Shown: positions 34,002 to 43,338, numbered from the stretch's first letter. The stretch is DNA of 64,000 nucleotides from Clostridia bacterium (GCA_017471825.1 JAFURQ010000018.1:1-64000), one strand, 5' to 3'. Notes: generated from the sequence alone by a model not told the origin. Numbers and translations are program-made.

Positions 34002-35080
34002 AAATAGGAATATTTACGTTCCACAGCTGCTATAACTACGGCGCAGTGCTTCAGGCATTCGCTTTGAAAAGCTATGTTGAAGGCACGTTTGACAGTACAG
34101 TCGGTGTTGTGGATTATAAATGCTCGGGAAACGATGATTTACTGCATTATTCAAAAATCGAGCCTTCGTTTATAAGAAGCAATTCAAAGCTTAAAAGGCT
34201 TGGAAAAAAGCTTGTATACCGACTTTTTGTTAAGCCTGCTTACAAGAAAAAATGTATAAAATTCGAGAATTTCAAGCGCGCGCATCTTTCGATTACCGAT
34301 GATATGGCAGGACACGATGCCGTTTTGCTTGGAAGCGATCAGATATGGAATCCGTCAATAACCAACGGATATCAGGACGTATATTTCGGCTCGTCGGTTA
34401 AGGGCGGCGAGGGAGCACGAATTGCCTATGCCGCAAGCTGCGGAAGCATCTCCGAGTTTTCTGAGGAAAACCGCGCGGAGCTCATCCGCCTCGTCGGTGA
34501 TGTGGATTTTGTCGGCGTGCGAGAGAGCAGTCTTTGCGATTATTTAAAGGCTAACGGAATAAACGCCGTAAATACTGCCGACCCGACCTTCCTTCTGTCG
34601 AAGGAGGAATACGTGTCACTGCTTGGCTTGAAGCCTCGCCCAAGAAAAAAATATGTTCTCGAATACGTTCTCCAGAAAAACGATGCTCTCGACGAGCTTG
34701 CAAGCACTGTTGCAAGTGAGCGCGGCTGTGAGGTCGTCAGAATATGCGGCTACGTAAAAAGACAGCCCGTGGATAACGGAATATTCGATGCGGGCCCGAT
34801 AGATTTTCTTGAGCTTATGATGGGCGCCGATTACGTGGTCACGAATTCCTTCCACGGAACTGCATTTTCGTTGATTTTTAAAAAGAACTTCAACGTCCTT
34901 ATGCCCGACTCCCGCTCGTCAAGGCTTACCGATCTGCTGACTCGGCTTTCCCTGCTCAACAGAGCGGCAACCGACGGTGAGGTCTGCACAGAGGACATAA
35001 ATTACAGTGAAGTAAATCTCGAGCTTGAAAAATTCCTCCAAGAATCGAAGGGATTTCTTAACAGCTCGATCAAAGGATAA
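33998..35080 (+). CDS. Polysaccharide pyruvyl transferase family protein
   Basis: A 360-aa enzyme of the CsaB/WcaK family (PF04230). KIGIFTFHSCYNYGAVLQAFAL is the typical start, DAVLLGSDQIWNP and ADYVVTNSFHGTAFSLIFKKNF are the conserved phosphoenolpyruvate-site blocks. Such enzymes add a pyruvate ketal from PEP to a sugar of the repeat unit, making the polymer acidic. ATGA coupling to the preceding glycosyltransferase and 5 nt before the flippase gene. Confidence 0.9.
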   Translation: MKIGIFTFHSCYNYGAVLQAFALKSYVEGTFDSTVGVVDYKCSGNDDLLHYSKIEPSFIRSNSKLKRLGKKLVYRLFVKPAYKKKCIKFENFKRAHLSITDDMAGHDAVLLGSDQIWNPSITNGYQDVYFGSSVKGGEGARIAYAASCGSISEFSEENRAELIRLVGDVDFVGVRESSLCDYLKANGINAVNTADPTFLLSKEEYVSLLGLKPRPRKKYVLEYVLQKNDALDELASTVASERGCEVVRICGYVKRQPVDNGIFDAGPIDFLELMMGADYVVTNSFHGTAFSLIFKKNFNVLMPDSRSSRLTDLLTRLSLLNRAATDGEVCTEDINYSEVNLELEKFLQESKGFLNSSIKG

Positions 35081-35085
35081 ATTTT

Positions 35086-36522
35086 ATGAATCGATACCTT
35101 AAATTGCTCAAAAACTTTTTCCTTATGGTAATAGGGCAGTTTTCAAGCAAGCTTTTAAGCTTCCTTTTGGTTCCTCTTTACACTTATATTCTCTCAACCG
35201 AGGAATACGGACGCTTTGAGCTGATTACAACCACGGTAACTCTTTTGACGCCGCTTCTGACACTCGTAATAGCCGAGGGCGTTATGAGATTTTGCCTTGA
35301 CGAAAAATATGACAACCGTCAGGTGCTCACCATAGGACTTGTTATAGTTTTGTGCGGAAGCCTTCTATTGTTCGCTCTTTATCCGCTCACTCTCGTTATA
35401 GAAGTTCTTCGGGGACACTTCTTCTGGCTTTTCATATTCTTCTTCTCATCAAATTTGCACACGGTAATGTCCCAGTACCTCAAGGGAACCGGCGACGTCA
35501 AGTTTTTCACTGTTTGCGGCGTTATCAGCACTGCGGTGACTCTCGGACTTAATATACTGTTCCTTGTAGTGCTTGATATGGGCATCGTCGGATACATGGC
35601 GGCGTATGCAATAGCTCACATCGTTATAGTGGGCGTTATCTGTGTAAAAATAAACGTTATCAAAAGTATAACCAATCCATTTAAAATAGAAAAAAGCACC
35701 TATCAGGAGATCTTGAAATACACCTGCCCGATGATACCGAATTCACTCAGCTGGTGGATTAACAACTCTCTTGATAAATATATGATAACCTGGATCATCA
35801 GCACCGCCGCTATGGGAGTTTATTCCGTGGCGTACAAGATCCCTTCAATCATAACGATTTTTGTAACGCTGTTTATGTCCGCGTTTCAGATTTCGGCGGT
35901 TGAAAACTTCGGCTCTGATGAATCAAAGCAGTTTTTTGGCAGGGTATACAAGTCCTTCTCTTCGTTTTGCCTTATAGTTTCCTCTGCACTCATACTCGGC
36001 GCGGAGCTGATAGCAAAAATACTTTATCAGAAGGACTTCTTCGCGGCTTGGCCTATGTCTTGCGTTCTGATATTTTCGGTTGTTTTTCACTCAATGTCGG
36101 GGTGCCTTGGAACAGTTTACACGTCGGCGAAGCGAACAAAATTCCTCTTCTATTCAACTGCAATCGGCGCGCTTATAAATATAGTTCTCAACTTTATACT
36201 AATACATAAGATGGGCATAATGGGAGCCGCCGTCGCGACTCTTATCAGCAACGTGTGCGTTTGGGTATTCAGACTGATAAGCGCGAGAAAAATGTTGAAT
36301 TTCCCGATAAATATGCTGACGGATATTCTTTCATACGTATTTATCACGGTTGAAATCATTCTTGTGGTTACTGACAATCTCTACGCATTTCTTTTCGCGG
36401 TGCTGGCGTTTGTCGTTGTATGCGTAATAAACATTATGCAGTTCGTCAAATCGGGAATGTTAAGTAGCTTGAAATTGGCAATTGCCAAAAAGCCGAAGAC
36501 CGAGGAAGGCACGCAGGATTAA
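35086..36522 (+). CDS. Polysaccharide flippase (Wzx-like, MOP superfamily)
   Basis: A 478-aa protein with about 12-14 transmembrane helices. It opens with LLKNFFLMVIGQFSSKLLSFLLVPLYTYIL, the N-terminal signature of Wzx-type lipid-linked oligosaccharide flippases. It also contains NSLSWWINNSLDKYMITW, a conserved segment of this family. It should translocate undecaprenyl-diphosphate-linked repeat units to the outer face for the polymerase at 31573. There is a short basic cytoplasmic tail. Confidence 0.9.
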   Translation: MNRYLKLLKNFFLMVIGQFSSKLLSFLLVPLYTYILSTEEYGRFELITTTVTLLTPLLTLVIAEGVMRFCLDEKYDNRQVLTIGLVIVLCGSLLLFALYPLTLVIEVLRGHFFWLFIFFFSSNLHTVMSQYLKGTGDVKFFTVCGVISTAVTLGLNILFLVVLDMGIVGYMAAYAIAHIVIVGVICVKINVIKSITNPFKIEKSTYQEILKYTCPMIPNSLSWWINNSLDKYMITWIISTAAMGVYSVAYKIPSIITIFVTLFMSAFQISAVENFGSDESKQFFGRVYKSFSSFCLIVSSALILGAELIAKILYQKDFFAAWPMSCVLIFSVVFHSMSGCLGTVYTSAKRTKFLFYSTAIGALINIVLNFILIHKMGIMGAAVATLISNVCVWVFRLISARKMLNFPINMLTDILSYVFITVEIILVVTDNLYAFLFAVLAFVVVCVINIMQFVKSGMLSSLKLAIAKKPKTEEGTQD

Positions 36523-36568
36523 ATTAAAATTGATTATATAAATAATATGATAAAATAAGGAGAGCCAA

Positions 36569-37609
36569 ATGTCACTTTTTAATGGAAAAACACTTTTAAT
36601 TACCGGTGGTACCGGATCATTTGGAAACGCGGTTCTTAACCGTTTTCTTGACACGGATATAGGGGAAATCAGAATTTTCTCCCGTGACGAGAAAAAGCAG
36701 GACGATATGCGTCACGAATTTCAGGCTAAAATGCCGGAGGTTGCCGAGAAAATAAAATTCTACATCGGCGACGTAAGAAATCTTGAGAGCGTGCGCGGAG
36801 CAATGCACGGAGTTGATTACATATTCCACGCCGCAGCACTGAAGCAGGTGCCCTCGTGCGAATTTTTCCCGATGGAAGCTGTAAGAACTAACGTTATCGG
36901 CACGGATAACGTTCTCACCGCCGCTATTGAGGAGGGCGTAAAGAGCGTTATTTGCCTTTCGACCGACAAGGCGGCATATCCCGTAAATGCTATGGGTATC
37001 ACAAAGGCACTCGAGGAGAGAGTTGCCGTTGCAAAATCGAGAAACACCGATAAAACAAAGATATGCTGTACCCGTTACGGCAACGTAATGTGCTCTCGCG
37101 GCTCGGTTATTCCTCTTTGGATAGACCAGATCAGAGCCGGCAACCCCATCACCATCACCGAGCCCTCTATGACGAGATTTATTATGTCGCTTGACGAGGC
37201 GGTTGACCTTGTCCTCTTTGCATTCGAAAACGGTGTGAACGGCGATATTCTCGTTCAGAAGGCACCCGCCTGCACAATTGAAACACTTGCAAAGGCGGTT
37301 ACAGAGCTTTTCAATCCCGAAACCGAAATCAAGGTTATCGGTATTCGTCACGGCGAGAAAATGTATGAAACTCTCCTTACCAACGAGGAGTGCGCAAACG
37401 CGGTAGATATGGGCGACTTTTACCGTGTTCCGTCCGACAACCGCGGTCTTAATTACGACAAGTATTTTAAGCACGGCGATGCAGAGCGCAACACGCTTAC
37501 CGAATTTAATTCCAATAACACCGAGCTTCTTGACGTTGAGCAGGTGAAGGAAAAGCTTCTCAAGCTTGAATATATCCGCGAGGAATTAAAAAGGAGCAGT
37601 AATAAATAA
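36569..37609 (+). CDS. UDP-GlcNAc 4,6-dehydratase, inverting (CapE/PseB-type)
   Basis: A 346-aa extended short-chain dehydrogenase. TGGTGSFG (12-19) binds NAD(P), and LSTDKA (130-135) is characteristic of the FlaA1/CapD/PseB group. The usual catalytic Tyr-X3-Lys is Met142-X3-Lys146, as in CapE-type inverting dehydratases. The product would be a UDP-2-acetamido-2,6-dideoxy-4-hexulose with inverted C5, the substrate for a DegT aminotransferase such as the one at 20070. It has its own SD AAGGAGAG; a 46-nt gap after the flippase shows no terminator. Its TAA shares the A of the next gene's ATG. Confidence 0.9.
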   Translation: MSLFNGKTLLITGGTGSFGNAVLNRFLDTDIGEIRIFSRDEKKQDDMRHEFQAKMPEVAEKIKFYIGDVRNLESVRGAMHGVDYIFHAAALKQVPSCEFFPMEAVRTNVIGTDNVLTAAIEEGVKSVICLSTDKAAYPVNAMGITKALEERVAVAKSRNTDKTKICCTRYGNVMCSRGSVIPLWIDQIRAGNPITITEPSMTRFIMSLDEAVDLVLFAFENGVNGDILVQKAPACTIETLAKAVTELFNPETEIKVIGIRHGEKMYETLLTNEECANAVDMGDFYRVPSDNRGLNYDKYFKHGDAERNTLTEFNSNNTELLDVEQVKEKLLKLEYIREELKRSSNK

Positions 37610-38547
37610 TGAAGGCAATAGTTACGGGCGGTGCCGGCTTTATCGGCTCTAATTTAGTAAGACTTCTTCTTGAAAACGGCGCAAGCGTAAGGGTCGTTGA
37701 CAACTTTTCATCAGGTCACAGAATAAATATTCAGGAGCTCGTCGACAAAGGACAGATAGAGCTTTTTGAGGGCGATATAAGAGATGCGGATTTCGTTAAG
37801 AGCACAGTAAAGGATGCGGACGTGGTCTTTCATATGGCGGCATGCGTCGGCAGACAGAAATCAATAGACGACCCGATTCTTGATGCAAGCACCAACGTTC
37901 TCGGAACGGTAAACGTGCTTGAGGCGATGGTTAAGAATCATATTCCCAAGGTGGTTTATTCCTCCTCTGCGGCAATCTTCGGAGAGCTTATTACTCCGAC
38001 CATAGACGAAAACCATCCGCAGAATGCAGACTCACCCTACGGTGTAACAAAGCTCGCAGCAGAGAAAATGATTCTCGCGTATTCGGGCATATATCCCGAG
38101 CTTTCGGGCACCTGCCTTAGATATTTCAATATTTACGGCAAAAATCAGCGTTTTGACCTTTACGGCAACGTTATTCCGATTTTTGCAAAGCGCATCTATG
38201 CGGGTGAGCCAATCACGATTTTTGGCGACGGCTCGCAGACGCGCGATTTCGTTAACGTAAAGGACGTTGCTCGCGCTAACTATCTTGCGGCAATTGCAAG
38301 CACCCCGACCGACGTTTATAACCTCGGTAGCGGTAGTAGCATTACTATAAACGAGCTTGCGAGAATGCTTATTGAAATAAGCGGAAGAAAAACCGAAATC
38401 GTATATGCACCCGAGCGCCCCGCAGACGTAAAGCACTGTAAGGCAAATGCGGACAAGGCATACGAAAAGCTTGGCTTTAAGGCCGAGGTTGAGCTTTACG
38501 AGGGACTCGCAGAGTATATGAAGTGGTTCAGAGATAACTGCGTATAA
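37609..38547 (+). CDS. NAD-dependent sugar epimerase/dehydratase (GalE-like)
   Basis: A 312-aa extended SDR. GGAGFIG (7-13) binds NAD; SSSAAIFGE and Tyr144-X3-Lys148 (YGVTK) are the catalytic residues; FNIYGKNQ and GDGSQTRDFVNVKD are the conserved C-terminal blocks of UDP-hexose 4-epimerases. It probably converts a UDP-GlcNAc/GalNAc-type or UDP-uronate precursor for the repeat unit. The exact substrate is not readable. It overlaps the dehydratase gene by one base. Confidence 0.87.
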   Translation: MKAIVTGGAGFIGSNLVRLLLENGASVRVVDNFSSGHRINIQELVDKGQIELFEGDIRDADFVKSTVKDADVVFHMAACVGRQKSIDDPILDASTNVLGTVNVLEAMVKNHIPKVVYSSSAAIFGELITPTIDENHPQNADSPYGVTKLAAEKMILAYSGIYPELSGTCLRYFNIYGKNQRFDLYGNVIPIFAKRIYAGEPITIFGDGSQTRDFVNVKDVARANYLAAIASTPTDVYNLGSGSSITINELARMLIEISGRKTEIVYAPERPADVKHCKANADKAYEKLGFKAEVELYEGLAEYMKWFRDNCV

Positions 38548-38587
38548 TATCGGATTTTATAACACAAAAACACGAAAGGAGGCCTGT

Positions 38588-39772
38588 ATGTATAACGCAA
38601 ACGAAGCTTTGTTTATGATTTTACGTTCCGAGGCTTGCGATGGCGAGCTTGATGAAGCAGTGCTTAAAAGCATAGCAGAAAACAGTGAGCAGCTTGATAA
38701 GCTTTATGCCTTGGCAAAATATCATGATATGGCACATATCGTTGGCGCGGCGCTTGAAAAAGCAGGTCTTCTTGAGGAAATGACCGAAACGAAAGCGAAG
38801 CTTTACAAGCAGCATTATGCGGCAATATACCGCTACCGCGGAATTGAGCACGAGCTTTCGGCGGTCACTGCTCTTTTTACAGAGTGCGGAGTAGCGCACA
38901 TTCCGCTGAAGGGCTCGGTTATAAGAAAATATTATAAGGAGCCGTGGATGCGCACGAGCTGTGATATTGACGTACTCATACACAAGGAGGACATTGACCG
39001 TGCAGCTGTGCTCTTGACGGAAAGACTCGGATTCACGTATCACACCACCAGCTCGCACGACGTGGCGCTCTTTTCTCCCGGCGGAGTTCATCTCGAGCTC
39101 CACTATGATTTGATAGAGGACAGCCTCTTTGCAGGTCTTGGCAACGTTTTGGAAAACGTTTGGGAGCGCGCAACGCAGATAGATGAAACCTGCGGCTATG
39201 AGATGCCCGACGACCTCTTTTATTTCTATCACATATCCCATATGGCAAAGCACTTTATGGACGGTGGCTGCGGAATTAAGCCGTTGCTCGATATATGGGT
39301 TTTGCGCAACAGAATGGAATATGATGAGGAGGCGCGGTATGAGCTTCTTGAAAAGGGCGGAATGCTAAAATTTGCCGAGGCGGCAGAGCTTTTGTCTGAG
39401 ATTTGGTTTGGAAAAGCAGAGCATATAGAGGAAACCCTCCTTATTGAAAATTTCGTTCTTACGGGCGGAACCTACGGTATGCCGCAAAACAGAGCAAACG
39501 TACAAAAGGTGTATCAGGGAAGCCGTTTCCGATATATAATGTCACGCATTTTTGTGCCGTATGATATTATAAAGTATTACTACCCGATTCTCCGCAAGCA
39601 TAAGTGGCTCACGCCTTTTTACGAGGTTAAGCGCTGGCTCAAGGTTTTTTCAAGAAAAAACAAAGCGATAAAAGAGCTTCACACCGATGAAAGCGCGGCA
39701 CAGTCATCCAAAATAATGCTTGATTATCTCGGCATTCCCGAAAGTGTAAGAGAAAGCAAAAACAACGACTAA
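38588..39772 (+). CDS. Nucleotidyltransferase-family protein (NTP_transf_5-like)
   Basis: A 394-aa protein with the PF14907-type core: helical N-terminus, then LFTECGVAHIPLKGSVIRKYY, the MRTSCDIDVLI motif whose Asp pair would bind metal, and an HLELHYDL strand containing another acidic residue. These proteins have a pol-beta-like nucleotidyltransferase core and are repeatedly found in capsule and teichoic-acid loci, but their reaction is not established as far as I know. It is the last gene of the glycan operon, with an SD AAGGAGG and a terminator directly after it. Confidence 0.8.
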   Translation: MYNANEALFMILRSEACDGELDEAVLKSIAENSEQLDKLYALAKYHDMAHIVGAALEKAGLLEEMTETKAKLYKQHYAAIYRYRGIEHELSAVTALFTECGVAHIPLKGSVIRKYYKEPWMRTSCDIDVLIHKEDIDRAAVLLTERLGFTYHTTSSHDVALFSPGGVHLELHYDLIEDSLFAGLGNVLENVWERATQIDETCGYEMPDDLFYFYHISHMAKHFMDGGCGIKPLLDIWVLRNRMEYDEEARYELLEKGGMLKFAEAAELLSEIWFGKAEHIEETLLIENFVLTGGTYGMPQNRANVQKVYQGSRFRYIMSRIFVPYDIIKYYYPILRKHKWLTPFYEVKRWLKVFSRKNKAIKELHTDESAAQSSKIMLDYLGIPESVRESKNND

Positions 39773-39776
39773 ATAT

Positions 39777-39827
39777 AAAAACAAAGCACCCCGTGTCACT
39801 TTTTGTGACTCGAGGTGCTTTGTTTTT
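39777..39827. terminator. Bidirectional terminator at the end of the glycan operon
   Basis: Long stem with outer arms AAAACAAAGCACC / GGTGCTTTGTTTT and an inner GTCAC/GTGAC hairpin, flanked by A- and T-runs. It separates the plus-strand glycan operon from the convergent nagA-tcdA operon. Confidence 0.9.
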
Positions 39828-39828
39828 G

Positions 39829-40548
39829 TCAATAATTGTTTGCATTTATTATATCTTTTATAACCTCTCCGGCGATTATCAGTCCGACAACTGACGGAAC
39901 AAAGGATATGCTTCCGGGGGCGTGGCGCGGAGTGCCGTCGTTTACTACGCGCTTTATGGGCTCTTCCTTGGAATATACCACCTTCAGCCCTTTGACGCCG
40001 CGCTTTTTTAATTCGGTGCGCATAACTCTTGCAAGCGGGCATACCGATGTTTTGTACAAATCGGATACCTCAAAGGCCGTGGGATCAAGCTTACCGCCTG
40101 CGCCCATAGAGGAAATGATCGGTATTCCCAGCGATGTTGCGTTGACTATCAGCTCGATTTTTGCGGAAACGGTGTCTATGGCATCAACTATATAATTGTA
40201 TTTCGAAAGATCAAATTCTCCCGCGCTCTCCTTGGAGTAGAATTTTGGGATTGCGGTTATTTTTGCCTTGGGATTTATTTCCGAGGCTCGCTCTGCCGCA
40301 ACCTCAACCTTGAGTCTACCGACGGTTTTATCGGTGGCTATGATCTGTCTGTTTATATTCGATACGGAAACCGTGTCGGAATCTATAATATCTATTTGCT
40401 CTATTCCGCTTCGTATCAGCCCCTCGAGAACGTATCCGCCGACGCCGCCAACACCGAAAATTGCGACACGGGTGGCACTTAAGCGCTCTATTGAGCCATC
40501 GCCGAGCAAAAGCTCCGTCCTGTCAAAGCGTTCGTCACGTGCGCCCAT
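39829..40548 (-). CDS. tcdA: tRNA threonylcarbamoyladenosine dehydratase (ThiF/E1-like)
   Basis: A 239-aa E1-like adenylating enzyme. RVAIFGVGGVGGYVLEGLIRSG is the nucleotide-binding loop, DSDTVSVSNINRQIIA and DAIDTVSAKIELI are the conserved Asp-containing blocks, and GTPRHAPGSISFVPSVVGL is specific to the TcdA/CsdL subgroup. TcdA cyclises t6A37 of ANN-decoding tRNAs with ATP. The catalytic or structural Cys is visible in SVCPLARVMR. It is the second gene of a minus-strand pair, coupled to nagA by a 1-nt ATGA-type overlap. Confidence 0.91.
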   Translation of the reverse strand: MGARDERFDRTELLLGDGSIERLSATRVAIFGVGGVGGYVLEGLIRSGIEQIDIIDSDTVSVSNINRQIIATDKTVGRLKVEVAAERASEINPKAKITAIPKFYSKESAGEFDLSKYNYIVDAIDTVSAKIELIVNATSLGIPIISSMGAGGKLDPTAFEVSDLYKTSVCPLARVMRTELKKRGVKGLKVVYSKEEPIKRVVNDGTPRHAPGSISFVPSVVGLIIAGEVIKDIINANNY

Positions 40549-41603
40549 CAGAATTCGCCTCTGGCGATAGCCGTGATCAGATTGAAGCTGTCGTCAACTA
40601 TGATGAAATCCGCGTCGTATCCAATCTCGATTTTGCCCTTATTGAGTCCCATAAGCTTTGCGGGATTTTCGCTTGCCATCTTTATCGCGGAGCTTGTCGG
40701 AATACCAAAGGATATTGCGGTTTTGACACACTCAAAAAGAGGAGTGGTCGAGCCTGCGAGCGCGCCGCTCTCGGTTCTTGCGGTTCCGTCCTTAACTATC
40801 ATAAGCTGACCGCCGAACATATGATTTCCGTCGCCGAGTCCCGCACCGCGTATTGAATCGCTCACGAGAATGATTTTGTCCTCGCCCATAATCTTGTACA
40901 GCATTCTGACCGACGCCTGATTTATATGCTTGCCGTCGCAGATAACCTCGCAGAATACCCCGTCTGTATCGGAGGCGGCACCGATGGGACCGGGGGCGCG
41001 GTGATGTATGCCGGGCATAGCGTTAAAGGTGTGCGTAAGAGTCGTTGCACCCGCCTCAAAGGCGGAAATGCAGGTGTCGTAATCGGCATCTGTATGTCCT
41101 ATCGAGATTTGTGCAGGGCATGCCTTGATAAATTCGATGCTGCCCTCTATTTCGGGTGCGAGAGTTACTCTTTTGACGTTCTTACAAGCGTTGAAAAAGT
41201 CCATCGAGGGTGGGATTATGTAGCTCTCGTTTTGCGCACCCTTGTATTTTGCGTTGATAAACGGACCCTCCATATGAAAGCCGGGTATGCTTGCGCCGTG
41301 ACCGAAATCAATGCTTCTTGTGGTGGCGGCGGCAACGTCCTCAAGGCTCATCGTCATAGTGGTGGGATACCAGGTCGTAGTGCCGTTTGCGAGCTCCCAA
41401 TCCGCCATTTCCTCGAGGTTGCCCTCCATAGTGTCAAAGCCTATGCAGCCATGGCTGTGTATATCTATAAGGCCGGGGAAAATTCGCGCTCCGCCGAAAT
41501 CAACTCCGTCACCGTCAAGCTGACCGATGCTTACGATTTTTCCGTTTTCTACCGCTATATCGCATATTTTGTCGTTAAGGCTGATGTTTTTTATTAATTT
41601 CAT
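40548..41603 (-). CDS. nagA: N-acetylglucosamine-6-phosphate deacetylase
   Basis: A 351-aa amidohydrolase. His49 and His51 (DIHSHG), Glu111 (FHMEGPF), the later His in ISIGHTDADYD and THTFNAM, and the catalytic Asp in LVSDSIRG are the metal and catalytic residues of NagA. The enzyme converts GlcNAc-6-P to GlcN-6-P plus acetate, in amino-sugar catabolism and wall recycling. No nagB is adjacent. SD AAAGGA precedes the ATG, and the promoter at 41633-41661 is face-to-back with the comM promoter. Confidence 0.93.
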   Translation of the reverse strand: MKLIKNISLNDKICDIAVENGKIVSIGQLDGDGVDFGGARIFPGLIDIHSHGCIGFDTMEGNLEEMADWELANGTTTWYPTTMTMSLEDVAAATTRSIDFGHGASIPGFHMEGPFINAKYKGAQNESYIIPPSMDFFNACKNVKRVTLAPEIEGSIEFIKACPAQISIGHTDADYDTCISAFEAGATTLTHTFNAMPGIHHRAPGPIGAASDTDGVFCEVICDGKHINQASVRMLYKIMGEDKIILVSDSIRGAGLGDGNHMFGGQLMIVKDGTARTESGALAGSTTPLFECVKTAISFGIPTSSAIKMASENPAKLMGLNKGKIEIGYDADFIIVDDSFNLITAIARGEF

Positions 41604-41632
41604 ATCAAAAAATCCTTTCGCCTTTTTTGTTA

Positions 41633-41661
41633 ATTATACTCTAATATCATTCAAAAGTCAA
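41633..41661 (-). promoter_or_regulatory. Promoter of nagA-tcdA
   Basis: On the minus strand TTGACT (41656-41661), a 17-bp spacer and TATAAT (41633-41638). It lies back to back with the plus-strand promoter at 41670. Confidence 0.83.
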
Positions 41662-41669
41662 TAAAGCTA

Positions 41670-41698
41670 TTGAACTTTATCGCCTTTTGGTGTATAAT
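41670..41698 (+). promoter_or_regulatory. Promoter of the ComM-like gene
   Basis: TTGAAC (41670-41675), a 17-bp spacer and TATAAT (41693-41698). Its -35 box is 8 bp from the -35 box of the divergent nagA promoter. Confidence 0.8.
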
Positions 41699-41731
41699 AA
41701 AGTCAATGCTTTCACCGAAAGGAAATTTATT

Positions 41732-43279
41732 ATGCTTTCAAAGGTTTATTCATCCGGAGTTCTGGGCATCGACGGCTATGAGGTCGTCGTGGAGTGCAGC
41801 TCCTGGAACAGAATTCCGCGCTTTGATCTCGTCGGACTTCCCGATGCCGCCGTAAAGGAGGCGAAAAACCGAGTTCAGTCCGCCTGCGAAAATTCGGGCA
41901 TCAAATTTCCGCCGCTTGATATAATGATAAACCTTGCCCCTGCCGACGTGAAGAAGGAGGGCAGTGCGTTTGACCTTGCGATAATAGTTTCGATACTTAA
42001 CAGCTCGGGGCTTGTGCCTCATTCGACCGATTTTTCCGATAAATGCTTCGTCGGTGAGCTCTCTCTTTCCGGAGAGGTGCGCGCCGTGGGCGGCATCCTT
42101 CCTATGACGATTTCGGCGAGGGATAGCGGAAAGCGTGAAATATACGTTCCGTACGAAAATCGGGACGAAGCGGCTGTCGTTGACGGAATAGACGTTTACG
42201 GAGTCCAAAATCTCCGATCTCTCATAGAGCATCTGCGCGGAAATTCAAGGCTCGAAAAGACCGAAAAAAGTGACACGGGGTTCGACTTCACAGGAAAAAG
42301 CCTCGGAATCGACTTTGCAGACGTTCGCGGTCAGTACAAGGCGAAGCGTGCCCTTGAAATCGCCGCCGCAGGAGGTCATAACATACTTCTTATAGGCCCT
42401 CCGGGTGCGGGAAAATCAATGCTCGCAAAGCGCCTGCCCACTATTTTGCCGAACCTCTCGTTTGAGGAGGCGCTTGAAACGACAAAAATCCACTCTGTAA
42501 CGGGTAATTTGAAGGGAAATCTGATTACGGCGCGTCCGTTCCGCTCGCCCCACCATACCGTGAGTGCAGTGGGCCTTGTCGGTGGCGGTACAAATCCGCG
42601 CCCGGGTGAAATTTCTCTTGCCCACAACGGAGTCCTTTTCCTTGACGAGCTTCCCGAATTTCCCAAAAGCGCAACCGAAGCGCTCCGACAACCCCTGGAG
42701 GACGGCACGGTAACCGTAACACGAGCAATGGCAAAGGTTACGTATCCTGCATCGTTTATGCTCGTGTGCGCTATGAATCCGTGCAAATGCGGATATTTCG
42801 GCGACCCTGCAAAGACTTGCACCTGTACCCCCGCTTCGATTAAGAAATACCTTGACAAAATCAGCGGACCCCTTCTTGACAGAATAGATATCGAAATAGA
42901 GCTCCCCTCGGTTTCATACGACGAAATTTCGGGTAGAACCGCACCGGGAGAGCCCTCGGAGCAGATTCGCGAAAGGGTCAACCGCGCGCGAGCCTTTTCA
43001 AACGCCCGCCTTGAGAAAAACGGTGACAAAAGAAGGCTTCCGAATGCTAAAATGACACCGGATATGATACGCAAGTACTGTACACTTGACGAGGAAGCGG
43101 AGCTTCTCATGCGCAATGCGTTTGACAGCCTCGGATTTTCCGCACGCGGTCACGACAGAGTTCTTCGCGTGGCGAGAACCATTGCCGATTTGGACGGAGA
43201 GGAAAGAGTAACCGCCGACCATATTGCAGAGGCTATTATGTATCGCTCGCTCGATCGAAAATACTGGAAACGTCAGTAA
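41732..43279 (+). CDS. ComM/YifB-family Mg-chelatase-like AAA+ ATPase
   Basis: A 515-aa protein. Residues 1-170 form the ChlI-like N-terminal domain (NRIPRFDLVGLPDAAVKEAKNRVQSA). Walker A is GPPGAGKS at about 222-229, Walker B lies in GVLFLDELPEF, and a zinc-like CNPCKCGYFGD segment (CAMNPCKCGY) and the C-terminal Mg-chelatase domain follow. ComM is a hexameric helicase for branch migration in natural transformation. In non-transforming Clostridia the role is uncertain. The start at 41732 is set by SD AAAGGAAA and the promoter. It is monocistronic. Confidence 0.92.
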   Translation: MLSKVYSSGVLGIDGYEVVVECSSWNRIPRFDLVGLPDAAVKEAKNRVQSACENSGIKFPPLDIMINLAPADVKKEGSAFDLAIIVSILNSSGLVPHSTDFSDKCFVGELSLSGEVRAVGGILPMTISARDSGKREIYVPYENRDEAAVVDGIDVYGVQNLRSLIEHLRGNSRLEKTEKSDTGFDFTGKSLGIDFADVRGQYKAKRALEIAAAGGHNILLIGPPGAGKSMLAKRLPTILPNLSFEEALETTKIHSVTGNLKGNLITARPFRSPHHTVSAVGLVGGGTNPRPGEISLAHNGVLFLDELPEFPKSATEALRQPLEDGTVTVTRAMAKVTYPASFMLVCAMNPCKCGYFGDPAKTCTCTPASIKKYLDKISGPLLDRIDIEIELPSVSYDEISGRTAPGEPSEQIRERVNRARAFSNARLEKNGDKRRLPNAKMTPDMIRKYCTLDEEAELLMRNAFDSLGFSARGHDRVLRVARTIADLDGEERVTADHIAEAIMYRSLDRKYWKRQ

Positions 43280-43303
43280 TTTTCGGAAAATTTCAAAAAG
43301 CTA

Positions 43304-43332
43304 TTGACAAACGGTCAAGCGGTGATTATAAT
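43304..43332 (+). promoter_or_regulatory. Promoter of the trpB T-box leader
   Basis: TTGACA (43304-43309), a 17-bp spacer and TATAAT (43327-43332). The start is near 43339. The T-box leader then fills the interval to trpB. Confidence 0.87.
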
Positions 43333-43338
43333 TTTCTC

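Noticed and set aside
20070..39772. Complete pseudaminic/legionaminic acid or bacillosamine pathway
   Set aside because: No NeuB/PseI-type synthase, NeuA/PseF cytidylyltransferase or hydrolyzing epimerase was found, and the dehydratase is the CapE/PseB-like inverting kind rather than the PglF membrane type.
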